DNA from: Candidatus Saccharimonadota bacterium
GTDB lineage: Bacteria; Patescibacteriota; Saccharimonadia; Saccharimonadales; Saccharimonadaceae
Assembly: GCA_017511865.1 (NCBI GenBank)
Contig: JAFWIQ010000007.1
Coordinates: 1 to 43,622, forward strand
Reading direction: 5' to 3'
DNA length: 43,622 bases
Shown: positions 1 through 8,260 of the stretch, piece after piece
Layout of the letters: every line of letters begins with the position of its first letter
Numbering within the stretch: position 1 is the stretch's first letter
Program-made: the position numbers and the translations under genes
Notes under the pieces: model-generated
The model's database searches: none
Seen by the model: the letters and a program-made list of their open reading frames with translations, nothing else
What the model was told of the DNA's origin: nothing

Positions 1-165
1 GGCATCGAGGACAAAAACGCCGAGTTCGAGCTTTTAATTCTTACGAGCGGCACTTTCGCCATTTTGCGTAAATATTACCGCAACGAAGTCTCTGTAACAC
101 TCGAAGATATCCATGACTACCTTAGCTATAAGCTTCGAATAATGTTTGAACGATATATCAAATAA
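1..165 (+). CDS. C-terminal end of a gene cut by the window edge, possibly a TetR-type regulator
   Basis: Frame 1 is open from the first base and stops at TAA (163-165), giving 54 residues. The start lies outside the window. The tail (SGTFAILRKYYRNEVS, then LEDIHDYLSYKLRIMFERY) has the helical pattern seen at the end of TetR/AcrR ligand-binding domains, but no DNA-binding part is visible, so this is only a suggestion. Codons ending in C are more common here (ggc atc gag gac aac gcc) than in genes from 1.9 kb onward. A LiaF-like membrane protein follows on the same strand. Confidence 0.5.
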   Translation, partial: GIEDKNAEFELLILTSGTFAILRKYYRNEVSVTLEDIHDYLSYKLRIMFERYIK

Positions 166-487
166 TCTAATCGCTGGCGTTCACGTCTAATGTAATGCTA
201 ACTTTGTAATCCGGGTATTTTTAGTTGCTATTATACCATTGACATTGTATTTCTTTTATTGTCCTCATTGTCATTGTTTTAAGCCTTTACGACTCCAATA
301 GAGCTGTATTATCTTAAAAGTTCGAATGGAGCGAAGCGACATCCCTATCCCTTTGCCTGTATATATAAATCCAAATACTTTTGGTTTAATGGGCTTTTGG
401 CAAACTCTGCTAAATCTCAAAATATCAAAATGCCCAATCTTAGAATTCTGCTTTGTGCTATACTTAACCTATAAAGGAGTTAAAAAA
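166..487. other. Intergenic region with one promoter-like element
   Basis: No convincing gene lies here. An upstream ATG at 326 is in frame with the following gene, but that extension is hydrophilic, then low-complexity, and has no ribosome site. A good ribosome site and a start at 488 make the extension unlikely. The only recognisable element is the extended -10 at 456-464. T-rich imperfect repeats of 'attgtc' around 237-282 have no clear meaning. Confidence 0.5.
456..464 (+). promoter_or_regulatory. Extended -10 promoter of the LiaF-like gene
   Basis: TGC-TATACT forms an extended -10. It would start transcription near 471, immediately before the AAAGGAG ribosome site at 474-480. No good -35 is visible, as is usual for extended -10 promoters. 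Confidence 0.5.
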
Positions 488-1198
488 ATGAAACAAGCAA
501 AACCTATCATTTGGGGCGTCGCTATTATTGCGTTGGGTATTATTTTTGGCGGTAACGCCCTTGGGTTATTTACGCTAGATATCTTTTTCGATGGCTGGTG
601 GGCTCTCTTTATTATTATTCCGAGCCTAGTTAGCCTTATTACCGATAAAGATAAACTTACTAGTCTTGGTTTTCTTGTTGCAGGTATCATCTTGCTACTT
701 GCTGCTCAAAATGTTTTTGACTATGATGTTGCATGGAAAGTTATTCTTGCTGTATTTCTTGTTATCGTTGGCCTTACCATCATTGTCAGAGGCGTCTTTA
801 AGAATAAAAATGACCAAGAGGTTGCCAAAAAGGTTGAGGAAGCGACTAAAGATGGTAAAACCATGGATTCTCAAATGGCTATATTTTCTGGTAGTGATCG
901 CGTTTATAACGACGAAGCCTTCCAAGGCTCTAACCTCGTTGCGGTTTTTGGTGGCGCTAAACTAAATTTGAAAAAAGCCAAATTCACTAAGGATACCGTA
1001 ATTAAAGCTTTTACGCTTTTTGGCGGTATTGATATTATCGTCCCTGATGACGTTAAGGTTAAACTCAAATCCGGTTTTATTTTTGGCGGGTTTTCTGACG
1101 ATCGTAAAAATGTTACCGAAAAAGGAAAGTATACTATCTATATAGACGCAGCTGGTGGTTTTGGCGGTATTACTATCTCTGACAAAGACGAACGCTAA
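488..1198 (+). CDS. LiaF-like membrane protein (DUF5668 plus LiaF C-terminal type domain)
   Basis: The protein has 236 residues. The N-terminal ~105 residues form about four hydrophobic segments (IIWGVAIIALGIIFGGN; WWALFIIIPSL; LGFLVAGIILLLA; VILAVFLVIVGLTIIV). A hydrophilic linker follows, then a glycine-rich beta domain with repeated FGG motifs (VAVFGGAKLNL, FTLFGGIDIIVP, FIFGGFSD, GGFGGITI). This is the arrangement of the LiaF/YvqF cell-envelope stress family, in which LiaF modulates a sensor kinase. No liaRS-like kinase or regulator is visible beside it. The start at 488 is chosen because AAAGGAG sits 7 nt upstream. The stop abuts the convergent hydrolase gene. The exact role is inferred. 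Confidence 0.75.
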   Translation: MKQAKPIIWGVAIIALGIIFGGNALGLFTLDIFFDGWWALFIIIPSLVSLITDKDKLTSLGFLVAGIILLLAAQNVFDYDVAWKVILAVFLVIVGLTIIVRGVFKNKNDQEVAKKVEEATKDGKTMDSQMAIFSGSDRVYNDEAFQGSNLVAVFGGAKLNLKKAKFTKDTVIKAFTLFGGIDIIVPDDVKVKLKSGFIFGGFSDDRKNVTEKGKYTIYIDAAGGFGGITISDKDER

Positions 1199-1753
1199 TT
1201 ATGATGTTCTGATTTTATCGGAAATGCCTTTTTCTTCACATAGTTTTATGAAATTATCTATTGTTGCGAGTTCTGGATAACCGGAGTTGTTGGTTCTATA
1301 GTGCATTGGAATAATGTATTTTGGGTTTGCCGCTTCGCAAATTTTCGTTGCCATTTCTGCGTCGATTGTATAATATCCTCCTACTGGGATTAGCAGATAG
1401 TCTGCATTGGAAATTTTTGCAAGTTGTTCTTCGTTTGGAAAATGTCCTAAATCCCCTAAATGTACTAATTTTTCGCCATTTTTAGTAATTATAAAAATCG
1501 TATTTGGCCCACGCAAGGCGCCTTGTTTGTCGTCGTGAAAGCTTGGCACTTCTTCGATATTAAAACTTGAATCATCCTCAGTGATTTTTACGCATTCTAT
1601 ACCGCTATGATCTGCGTGTTTGTGCGTACAGATTACTTTTTTTGCTGAAGTTCTTAATGGCTCTAGTCCTGGTACGCTGCCGTCTTTGTATGGATCAATT
1701 ACTAGTTCGTCATCTAGTCTAAAGCAGGCATGCCCTAAATATTCAATTTTCAT
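1199..1753 (-). CDS. Metallo-beta-lactamase-fold hydrolase (UPF0173/UlaG-like)
   Basis: The protein has 184 residues, somewhat short for the UPF0173/COG2220 group. It opens with the family start MKIEYLGHACFRL and carries the metal-binding HxHxDH motif (CTHKHADHSG, about residues 43-52). Later metal ligands fit LVHLGDLGHF and the C-terminal IIPMHYRTN. These enzymes are cytoplasmic and bind two divalent metals; members act on diverse phosphoester or lactone substrates, so the substrate here is unknown. It is convergent with the LiaF-like gene and divergent from glmS. Confidence 0.8.
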   Translation of the reverse strand: MKIEYLGHACFRLDDELVIDPYKDGSVPGLEPLRTSAKKVICTHKHADHSGIECVKITEDDSSFNIEEVPSFHDDKQGALRGPNTIFIITKNGEKLVHLGDLGHFPNEEQLAKISNADYLLIPVGGYYTIDAEMATKICEAANPKYIIPMHYRTNNSGYPELATIDNFIKLCEEKGISDKIRTS

Positions 1754-1844
1754 AAATTGTCTTTCTTGTTATTTAATGAAATTATATCACTTTTTAGATT
1801 GTGATGGTTTGAGTTTTAAATTTGGGAACGGGTTGGATATGTGC

Positions 1845-1850
1845 TATAAT
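1845..1850 (+). promoter_or_regulatory. Promoter of glmS (-10 box)
   Basis: TATAAT is preceded by TG one base away (TGC-TATAAT), with a weak -35 TTGGGA 17 nt upstream. Unlike most promoters here it lies far enough from ATG (1877) to leave a short leader carrying AAAAGGAG. Confidence 0.65.
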
Positions 1851-1876
1851 GATGACAATCTAAAAGGAGTTATTTT

Positions 1877-3703
1877 ATGTGCGGGATAGTAGGATACGTG
1901 GGGGATAAGAATGCGCAAGATTTTTTGATTTCTGGCTTGAAACGATTAGAGTATCGTGGGTATGATTCGGCTGGAATTGTAACTTTGTCTAATGATGGTC
2001 AAGCAGTTTTGATAAAAGCAAAAGGGAAGATTGCAAATCTGGAAGAGAAACTGGCAAAAAATAAAAGGAACGATGGAGTGGGAGTTGGACATACTAGATG
2101 GGCGACGCATGGTGAACCAAGCGAAGTTAATGCGCATCCGCATAGGTCTGGTGAAATTTATTTGGTACATAATGGAATTATTGAAAATTATAAGGAAATA
2201 AAAAAGGCGCTTAAGGGACATGAATTTAAATCGGAAACAGATTCTGAGGTGCTGGCTGCATTGATTGATTCGTTTTATAGAGACGGGAAACATACGTTGG
2301 CCAATGCGGTGGTGCAGGCTTTGAAGTTGGTAAAGGGAACGTATGGGATTGCGGTAATTTCAGTTAAAAATCCGAACGAAATTGTGGTGGCAAGGTCTGG
2401 TTCGCCACTTGTGATTGGGGTGGGGCATGGGGAGACTTTAGTTGCATCGGACGCTTCGGCTTTGGTTGGTCACACGAAGAGGGCGATTTATTTGGACGAT
2501 GGCGAAGTTGCTACAATTACGAAAGATAGTGTAGAGATAAAAACTTTGAATGCTGAGCCGGTATCGGCAAAAGTAGAGGAAATTGAGACAAATCTTTCAG
2601 CAATTCAAAAAGATGGATATGATCACTTTTTATTAAAGGAAATTATGGATCAGCCAGAGTCTTTGGCTGAGACATTGAGAGGCAGAATAAACGTTGATGC
2701 TGGAACGGTGCACCTTGGTGGGCCGGGGCTTTCTGAGGGGGAGCTTAGAAAAATTAAACATTTGGTAATTGTCGGATGTGGCACAGCTTATCACGCCGGT
2801 CTTTTGGCGGGTTATTATATTGAGCAATTTACGCCAGAAATTACGATTGAGACAGTGATTGCATCAGAGTATCGTTATAGGCAGGCTTATATTCCGGAGG
2901 ATTCTGTGGCGCTTATTGTTTCGCAGTCTGGGGAGACGGCGGATACATTGGCATGTCTTAGAGAAATTAAAAAGCAGGGAATTAAGACAATCGGAATTGT
3001 AAATGCAATTGGATCAACTATTGCGAGAGAGGTGGATGGTGGAACTTATGTGCACGTGGGGCCGGAAATTTCGGTGGCTTCTACTAAGGCATTTACTTCG
3101 CAAGTGATTGCGATGATAATGTTTGGTTTGACGATTGCGCAGGCAAAAGGAGTTAAAAATTTGGTTTTGCGTCCGTATGTTAGAGAGATTGCGAAATTGC
3201 CGGACGAAATAGAGAAAGTTTTGAAGGGGACTTCACCTGTTGTTAAGAAAATAGCGAAAAAGTACAAAGATTATGAGCACGCTGTGTATCTTGGGCGAGA
3301 TACGGCATACCCGATGGCAATGGAGGGGGCATTGAAATTAAAGGAGATTTCGTATATAGATGCAAATGCTTATGCGTTTGGGGAGTTGAAGCATGGTCCA
3401 CTTGCCTTGATTGACGATAGGTTTTTTGAGATGGCTTTTATACCTAAAGGCGAACTTTATGAAAAATCTATTTCTAATGCACAAGAAGTGTTGGCAAGGG
3501 GTGGACAAATGGTGGTGGTGACAAATGTGGATAACTTTGATTTGAAAGTAAATGATGTTGTAAAAATTACAACATCATTAGAGATTTTTGTGCCGATTTT
3601 GATGAATCTGGTGTCACAACTTTTTGCATACCACATAACAATAGCTAAGGGATACAACGTGGACCAGCCGAGAAATTTGGCGAAGTCAGTAACGGTGGAA
3701 TAG
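1877..3703 (+). CDS. glmS: Glutamine--fructose-6-phosphate aminotransferase (isomerizing)
   Basis: This enzyme makes glucosamine-6-phosphate from fructose-6-phosphate and glutamine, the first committed step toward UDP-GlcNAc for peptidoglycan and surface glycans. The protein has 608 residues, the full bacterial length. The N-terminal MCGIVGYVG places the nucleophile Cys at position 2, followed by HTRWATHGEPSEVNAHPH and the glutaminase domain. Two SIS sugar-isomerase domains follow (SQSGETADTL near 350; ALKLKEISYI near 485). The C-terminus DQPRNLAKSVTVE matches the family end (LAKSVTVE). AAAAGGAG precedes the start. A leaderless glycan gene follows 18 nt downstream. glmM lies about 6 kb away on the other strand, so the pathway is clustered but not co-transcribed. 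Confidence 0.97.
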   Translation: MCGIVGYVGDKNAQDFLISGLKRLEYRGYDSAGIVTLSNDGQAVLIKAKGKIANLEEKLAKNKRNDGVGVGHTRWATHGEPSEVNAHPHRSGEIYLVHNGIIENYKEIKKALKGHEFKSETDSEVLAALIDSFYRDGKHTLANAVVQALKLVKGTYGIAVISVKNPNEIVVARSGSPLVIGVGHGETLVASDASALVGHTKRAIYLDDGEVATITKDSVEIKTLNAEPVSAKVEEIETNLSAIQKDGYDHFLLKEIMDQPESLAETLRGRINVDAGTVHLGGPGLSEGELRKIKHLVIVGCGTAYHAGLLAGYYIEQFTPEITIETVIASEYRYRQAYIPEDSVALIVSQSGETADTLACLREIKKQGIKTIGIVNAIGSTIAREVDGGTYVHVGPEISVASTKAFTSQVIAMIMFGLTIAQAKGVKNLVLRPYVREIAKLPDEIEKVLKGTSPVVKKIAKKYKDYEHAVYLGRDTAYPMAMEGALKLKEISYIDANAYAFGELKHGPLALIDDRFFEMAFIPKGELYEKSISNAQEVLARGGQMVVVTNVDNFDLKVNDVVKITTSLEIFVPILMNLVSQLFAYHITIAKGYNVDQPRNLAKSVTVE

Positions 3704-3708
3704 TATGC

Positions 3709-3714
3709 TATAAT
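3709..3714 (+). promoter_or_regulatory. -10 box of a leaderless promoter for the sugar transferase gene
   Basis: TGC-TATAAT ends 7 nt before ATG at 3722, so transcription should start at or next to the A of ATG. No ribosome site is present. Confidence 0.65.
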
Positions 3715-3721
3715 GTAGTAT

Positions 3722-5146
3722 ATGCGGAAGAAATCCGATTTTATTTTAAGGTTCAGTTTGATTGTTGGTGACGCTTTGGCGCTGATATTGTCTTTTGCGA
3801 TGGCGTATTTTATTAGAGTCAAAGTGGATCCAAGGCCATTTACTTTTGAGTCGCAGTTTTTTGATTTTATGGCAACTATAGCAACATTAGTGCCAATATT
3901 GTTGATTATTATTATGGCGCTTGGATTGTATAAAAAAAGTATTTTTTTGGGAAAGTCTAGATTGCCGGAGAGAGGGAGGTTGGTTTTGGCGGCAGTGTTG
4001 TCTGTGGCGGCATTGATTGTATATGATTTTTTTAGAGGAGAAGATTTGTTTCCTGTGAGGATAATGGCCGTGACGGCGGTGGTGTTGTCGTTTGTATTTT
4101 TATTGACTGAGCGGATTTTGGTGAGATTTATTGTGAGATTGGTTTTTAAAAATGACTATGGAACAAGAAGAGTGATTATCATTGGGAATCATAAAAATAC
4201 CGAGTATCTAGCTGATTATATTACATCGACTCCCGAGTCTGGATATAGATTAGCTGGGGTGGTGGCGAATAGGAAGTATATTCCAAAAGATCTTAAGGTG
4301 CATCAATATTCGTCGCTGAAAGATGCTTTGAAAAAAGCACGAGTGGACGTAGTTTTCCAAACGGATGAAAAATCTACAGAGTACGTATATAGACAAACAG
4401 TTCTGAGGCATTTGTTATACTATTTTGTGCCAAGTGAGACGGCATTGTCATCGCATTTTGGAGAATTGGAGTTGGTCGGGAATACTCCGGCAGTACTCGT
4501 AATGACGACGCCATTGACGGGCGGGTATGCAGTGATTAAAAGGTTGTTTGATGTATTGTTTAGTTTGGTTGGGATTATTATTGTATCTATTCCGATGCTG
4601 ATAGTGTGGTTGATTTTGAAATTTTCTGATTTTAAACACTCGCCGATTTACAAAGATGATCGTTTGACGCAGTATAATAGGAAATTTAAGTGTTATAAAT
4701 TTAGAACGATGAAAAGTGAATATAGTGGTATGACTGCAGAAGAGGCTTTTTTGAAAATGGGTAAATCTGAGTTAATAAAAAAATATCGTAAGGATGGGGA
4801 TTATCTAAAAAATGATCCACGAATAACAAAAATGGGACGTTTCTTGAGGAAGACTTCTATAGATGAATTGCCACAATTATTTAATATTTTGAAGGGCGAT
4901 ATTTCGTTGATTGGGCCGAGGGCGCTTTTGCCTGGAGAATTACGTAATTATGGGGATAGATCATTGATACTTACGGTGAAGTCTGGGTTAACGGGGTTTG
5001 CACAAGTGTCTGGGCGGCGAGATATTTCGTTTGAAGAAAGAAGGGCGCTTGATATTTATTATGTTAGAAATTGGTCTTTGGGGCTTGACCTTTCAATCTT
5101 CTTTAAGACGATAGCGGTGGTCCTCAAAAGAGATGGGGCGAAATGA
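3722..5146 (+). CDS. Polyprenyl-phosphate sugar-1-phosphate transferase (WbaP/EpsE-like)
   Basis: The protein has 474 residues. It has four or so N-terminal transmembrane helices, a central nucleotide-binding-like region (RRVIIIGNHKNTEYL near 155), another membrane segment near 275-300, and a C-terminal bacterial sugar transferase domain (PF02397 type) with KCYKFRTMKS and DELPQLFNILKGDISLIGP. This family transfers a sugar-1-phosphate from a nucleotide sugar to undecaprenyl phosphate on the inner membrane face, starting glycan assembly. The next gene starts inside this one (ATGA overlap at 5143), so the two are translationally coupled. The sugar is unknown. Translation likely initiates on a leaderless transcript. 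Confidence 0.9.
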   Translation: MRKKSDFILRFSLIVGDALALILSFAMAYFIRVKVDPRPFTFESQFFDFMATIATLVPILLIIIMALGLYKKSIFLGKSRLPERGRLVLAAVLSVAALIVYDFFRGEDLFPVRIMAVTAVVLSFVFLLTERILVRFIVRLVFKNDYGTRRVIIIGNHKNTEYLADYITSTPESGYRLAGVVANRKYIPKDLKVHQYSSLKDALKKARVDVVFQTDEKSTEYVYRQTVLRHLLYYFVPSETALSSHFGELELVGNTPAVLVMTTPLTGGYAVIKRLFDVLFSLVGIIIVSIPMLIVWLILKFSDFKHSPIYKDDRLTQYNRKFKCYKFRTMKSEYSGMTAEEAFLKMGKSELIKKYRKDGDYLKNDPRITKMGRFLRKTSIDELPQLFNILKGDISLIGPRALLPGELRNYGDRSLILTVKSGLTGFAQVSGRRDISFEERRALDIYYVRNWSLGLDLSIFFKTIAVVLKRDGAK

Positions 5147-6288
5147 AAGTTGCGCTAGTTTGTGATTGGTTAACGAACGTTGGGGGGGCGGAGAAAGTGT
5201 TGCTTGAAATGCATCAATTATTTCCGGATGCTCCGATTTATACTTCCAAGTATGATCCAAAAAAAATTGATTGGTTTGCCGATGCAGATATAAGAACTGG
5301 ATGGTTGCAATTTTTCCCGACATGCCTAAGACGCATATTGGGGCCTTTTCGCCAGTGGTATTTTTCGCGTCTCGATTTGTCTAAATATGATTTGATTATT
5401 TCGGTGACTGGTGCGGAGGCAAAGTCTGTGAAGTCGGGAAAATGGCTTCACGAGCATGGTAAGAAATCCGCGAATCCACGAGGAATTCATATTTCTTATT
5501 GTCATGTGCCAACGCAGTATTATTGGCAAATGCAGGATGAATATATGAAGAATCCTGGTTTTGGATTTTTGAATACTTTAGTAAGATTCTTTTTTAGGTT
5601 GTTGATAAAGCCGCTTAAAAGGGCGGATTTTAAAGCTGCACAAAGGCCGGATTATTTCATTACGATATCTAAATATGCAAAGGAACAGATTTCTAAGTAT
5701 TACAAGAGGGAATCAGTGGTAATTAATCCGCCGGTGGAAATTGACGAATTTAAAATGGGGAAGTCGGTAAAAATGATGCGCCCTTCGGATGGTTATTATA
5801 TTACGACGTCTCGGCAAGTTAATTGGAAGAGAATTGATTTGGCCGTAAAAGCATGCGTGATGGCGCAACGAAAATTATTGGTGATTGGTGAAGGTCCGGA
5901 GCATGCTAAATTGGTGGGGTTGGCAAAAAAATCTGAATTGGTGGAATTTTTACCGGTGGTGAAGAAAGCTGAGTTAGCAAAATATTTGGCTGGAGCGAAA
6001 GGGTACTTGTTCCCTAGTTTGGAGCCTTTTGGGATTGCACCGGTAGAAGCTCTGGCGACTGGGTGTCCTGTGATTGCATATGGGAAAGGCGGGGCGCTTG
6101 ATTATGTGATAGATGGTAAGAATGGGGTTTTGTTTCCTAGGCAAACTGCAAAGAGTTTGGCAAGCGCAATATCTAAATTTGAAAAAATGAAATTTAATAA
6201 GGCGAAGGTTGTAGAAAGTGCTGAAAAATTTAGCGTAAAAAGATTTGACAAAGAGATAAAGGAATTCGTGAATGAAAAAACTAAATAA
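5143..6288 (+). CDS. Family 4 (GT-B) glycosyltransferase
   Basis: The protein has 381 residues. The N-terminal Rossmann half starts KVALVCDWLTNVGGAEKVL, with the glycine-rich acceptor-side loop typical of GT4 enzymes. The C-terminal half contains the nucleotide-sugar motif SLEPFGIAPVEALATG, in which the E-x7-E pair is intact. It probably adds a further sugar to the lipid-linked acceptor started by the upstream transferase. It overlaps that gene by 4 bp and overlaps the downstream ligase by 17 bp, so the three form one tight cassette. Donor and acceptor cannot be read from sequence. Confidence 0.88.
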   Translation: MKVALVCDWLTNVGGAEKVLLEMHQLFPDAPIYTSKYDPKKIDWFADADIRTGWLQFFPTCLRRILGPFRQWYFSRLDLSKYDLIISVTGAEAKSVKSGKWLHEHGKKSANPRGIHISYCHVPTQYYWQMQDEYMKNPGFGFLNTLVRFFFRLLIKPLKRADFKAAQRPDYFITISKYAKEQISKYYKRESVVINPPVEIDEFKMGKSVKMMRPSDGYYITTSRQVNWKRIDLAVKACVMAQRKLLVIGEGPEHAKLVGLAKKSELVEFLPVVKKAELAKYLAGAKGYLFPSLEPFGIAPVEALATGCPVIAYGKGGALDYVIDGKNGVLFPRQTAKSLASAISKFEKMKFNKAKVVESAEKFSVKRFDKEIKEFVNEKTK

Positions 6289-7819
6289 AAAAAAAGATGA
6301 GGGTTTGCGGAGTGGCGTCTTTTATAATAAGTTAAGTTCACTGTTTAGATTGTTTGTCTATATTTTGCCTGGGGTTTTATTTTTTTCATATTATCCGTTA
6401 ATGCATTTTGGCGCTAATGAGTCGATGAATTTTGAATTATCGCTGCCGATTATTTGGTTGATTTTGTTTGATATATTAGGGTTTCTGTTGATTTTGAGAA
6501 GAAAGAGGTTTTTTTGCGGATTTAAGAAGTGGTGGGCGTGGTTGTTATTCCCTATCTATTTGACGATTTCGGTGTTGTGGTCACTAAATTCCGTGCGAGG
6601 AGTTTTGGTGGCGGGCGTTATGTGGTTGATTTGTTTTGCTATATATATAATATATAGTTTACGGAATTTGTTTAGTGAAAAAGATTGGGGTAAATTTTGG
6701 AAATGGTTTTTGTGGTCGGCACTTTTGGCTTGTGGATGGTGTTTTGTGCAATGTGTATTGGACTTGATGGGCACTCCGCAGGATTATACTTTGTTATGTG
6801 ATGGATGCACGTATCGGATGTTTGGATTTCCGCATCCGAATGGGTTTGCGATAGAGCCACAGTTTATGGGGAACTTGTTGCTTGCGCCAGCGATAATATC
6901 AATTTGGATGTATGTGAAAAAAATAAAAAATAACTCTGGCTCAGGCTTTTTATGCTCTGGTTTTTTATTGGTTTGTTTTTTCATATTTACTGCGACGTTG
7001 TTTTTAACGTTTTCAAGGGGAGCGATTTATGCGTTTATTGTTGCGATGATTTTTATGACGGCGTATTTATTGGCGGGGGAGAAAAAAATAGCAAAGAGGA
7101 TGTTGACGGTTTGGGGGTTAATTGTGGGGGCGTTTTTGCTTACTTTAAATGTACAAGGAATTATGGCGCAGGTTAGCCCGACGAATGATACTTATGGGTC
7201 TGGGGTAGCAAAAGTTCTAAATCATCTATCGCTTGGGGTTATTGATATAAGGGGGGAAGAAATGAGGGGCGAAGTTGATGGGGGTTCGGGGGAAGTGGAT
7301 ATAGTTCGATTAGATATGACAAGGGGAGGAGCGGAAGATGGGGGAATTGATGTTGTGGAAAACTATGTGGAAAACTCAAGGGACGAGAAGGGGGAGTCGG
7401 TATTTGATGGGTATGTGGTTGAGTCTACGGAAACGAGATTAAGATTGTCTAGTGCTGCAATAGAAGTGTGGCGACAAAATTTTGCGACAATACTATTTGG
7501 CACGGGATTGGGTGGAGCTGGTCAGGCTTTGTATAATGACGGCTTGTCGCCGGCGCCAAAAGAAATAATACAAAATCAATACGTAAGTTTGTTGCTTGAG
7601 ACTGGACTGGTGGGTGTTTCCCTTTTGCTATTGGTGCTAGTTATGGCGATTCGGTTAATGTGGAAAATTAAAGGTCGGATAATAATCCTGAGTTTAATGG
7701 TGGCGTATGGGATCTCGCTTTGTTTCTTTTCTGGGCTACCAAATGCGTTGCATATTTATCTTTTGCCAGTACTTTTGATTGTATTTTTGGACAAACGTAG
7801 TCTGAAAGAGGGAAATTAA
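6272..7819 (+). CDS. O-antigen ligase/polymerase-like membrane protein (Wzy_C type)
   Basis: The protein has 515 residues and about ten or more hydrophobic helices. The Wzy_C-type signature sits around LFLTFSRGAIYAFIVA (near 245-260). It has a large non-membrane loop (about 320-410), then the conserved late segment TILFGTGLGGAGQAL and final helices. Family members polymerise or ligate lipid-linked glycans outside the membrane. The loop contains an unusual acidic, glycine-rich stretch (roughly 325-375: RGGAEDGGIDVVE and similar) encoded by G-rich DNA, which looks like a lineage-specific insertion. It begins inside the upstream glycosyltransferase gene and ends abutting the convergent acetyltransferase. 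Whether it is ligase, polymerase or protein glycosylase cannot be decided. Confidence 0.82.
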   Translation: MKKLNKKKDEGLRSGVFYNKLSSLFRLFVYILPGVLFFSYYPLMHFGANESMNFELSLPIIWLILFDILGFLLILRRKRFFCGFKKWWAWLLFPIYLTISVLWSLNSVRGVLVAGVMWLICFAIYIIYSLRNLFSEKDWGKFWKWFLWSALLACGWCFVQCVLDLMGTPQDYTLLCDGCTYRMFGFPHPNGFAIEPQFMGNLLLAPAIISIWMYVKKIKNNSGSGFLCSGFLLVCFFIFTATLFLTFSRGAIYAFIVAMIFMTAYLLAGEKKIAKRMLTVWGLIVGAFLLTLNVQGIMAQVSPTNDTYGSGVAKVLNHLSLGVIDIRGEEMRGEVDGGSGEVDIVRLDMTRGGAEDGGIDVVENYVENSRDEKGESVFDGYVVESTETRLRLSSAAIEVWRQNFATILFGTGLGGAGQALYNDGLSPAPKEIIQNQYVSLLLETGLVGVSLLLLVLVMAIRLMWKIKGRIIILSLMVAYGISLCFFSGLPNALHIYLLPVLLIVFLDKRSLKEGN

Positions 7820-8260
7820 CTAAATTTCTTTGCGGAAGAAATTGGTGTCGTAGATTTCGGCACCACGGTGTTTGTAGAATTCTTGGGCGGATTCGCGACC
7901 ATGGCCAGAGGTAAAATTGAGCTCTTTGCAATTTTTGGCTTTGGCCCATTGGAGCATGGCTTCCCAGAGGGCGGTGCCGACACCTTGGCTACGACAATCT
8001 TTATCCGTGACGAAGTCTTCGAGATAGGCGTTTTTTCTGATGAGAGGCCCCATGATGATACTGAGCGTAGCGATGCCCTGAATTTTTCCCTGTTCGTCGG
8101 TGGCAAGGAGCATGTCGTGATAGGGCGAATTAATAATTTCGTCAAACCATTCTTTGGGGATTTCTCCACGATCTTTACCACTGCGGGATAATTGAATTAA
8201 TAACTCCCTAACTCTGTCGGCGGTGGGTTGGTCGTATTTGGTGAGAAGAGTGATTTTCAT
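7820..8260 (-). CDS. GNAT-family N-acetyltransferase
   Basis: The protein has 146 residues and shows the GNAT fold. LLATDEQGKIQGIATLSII is the beta strand before motif A, DFVTDKDCRSQGVGTALWE is the acetyl-CoA pyrophosphate loop (R-x-x-G-x-G/A), and a C-terminal NFTSGHGRESAQEFYKHRG is typical of small-molecule or protein acetyltransferases. The start overlaps the glmM stop by 4 bp (ATGA), so it is coupled to glmM. That position hints at a role in amino-sugar or wall precursor acetylation, but GNAT specificity cannot be inferred from position alone. Confidence 0.85.
   Translation of the reverse strand: MKITLLTKYDQPTADRVRELLIQLSRSGKDRGEIPKEWFDEIINSPYHDMLLATDEQGKIQGIATLSIIMGPLIRKNAYLEDFVTDKDCRSQGVGTALWEAMLQWAKAKNCKELNFTSGHGRESAQEFYKHRGAEIYDTNFFRKEI

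Noticed and set aside
326-487. N-terminal extension of the LiaF-like gene
   Set aside because: No ribosome site at the upstream ATG; the ATG at 488 has AAAGGAG and begins the family's hydrophobic N-terminus.
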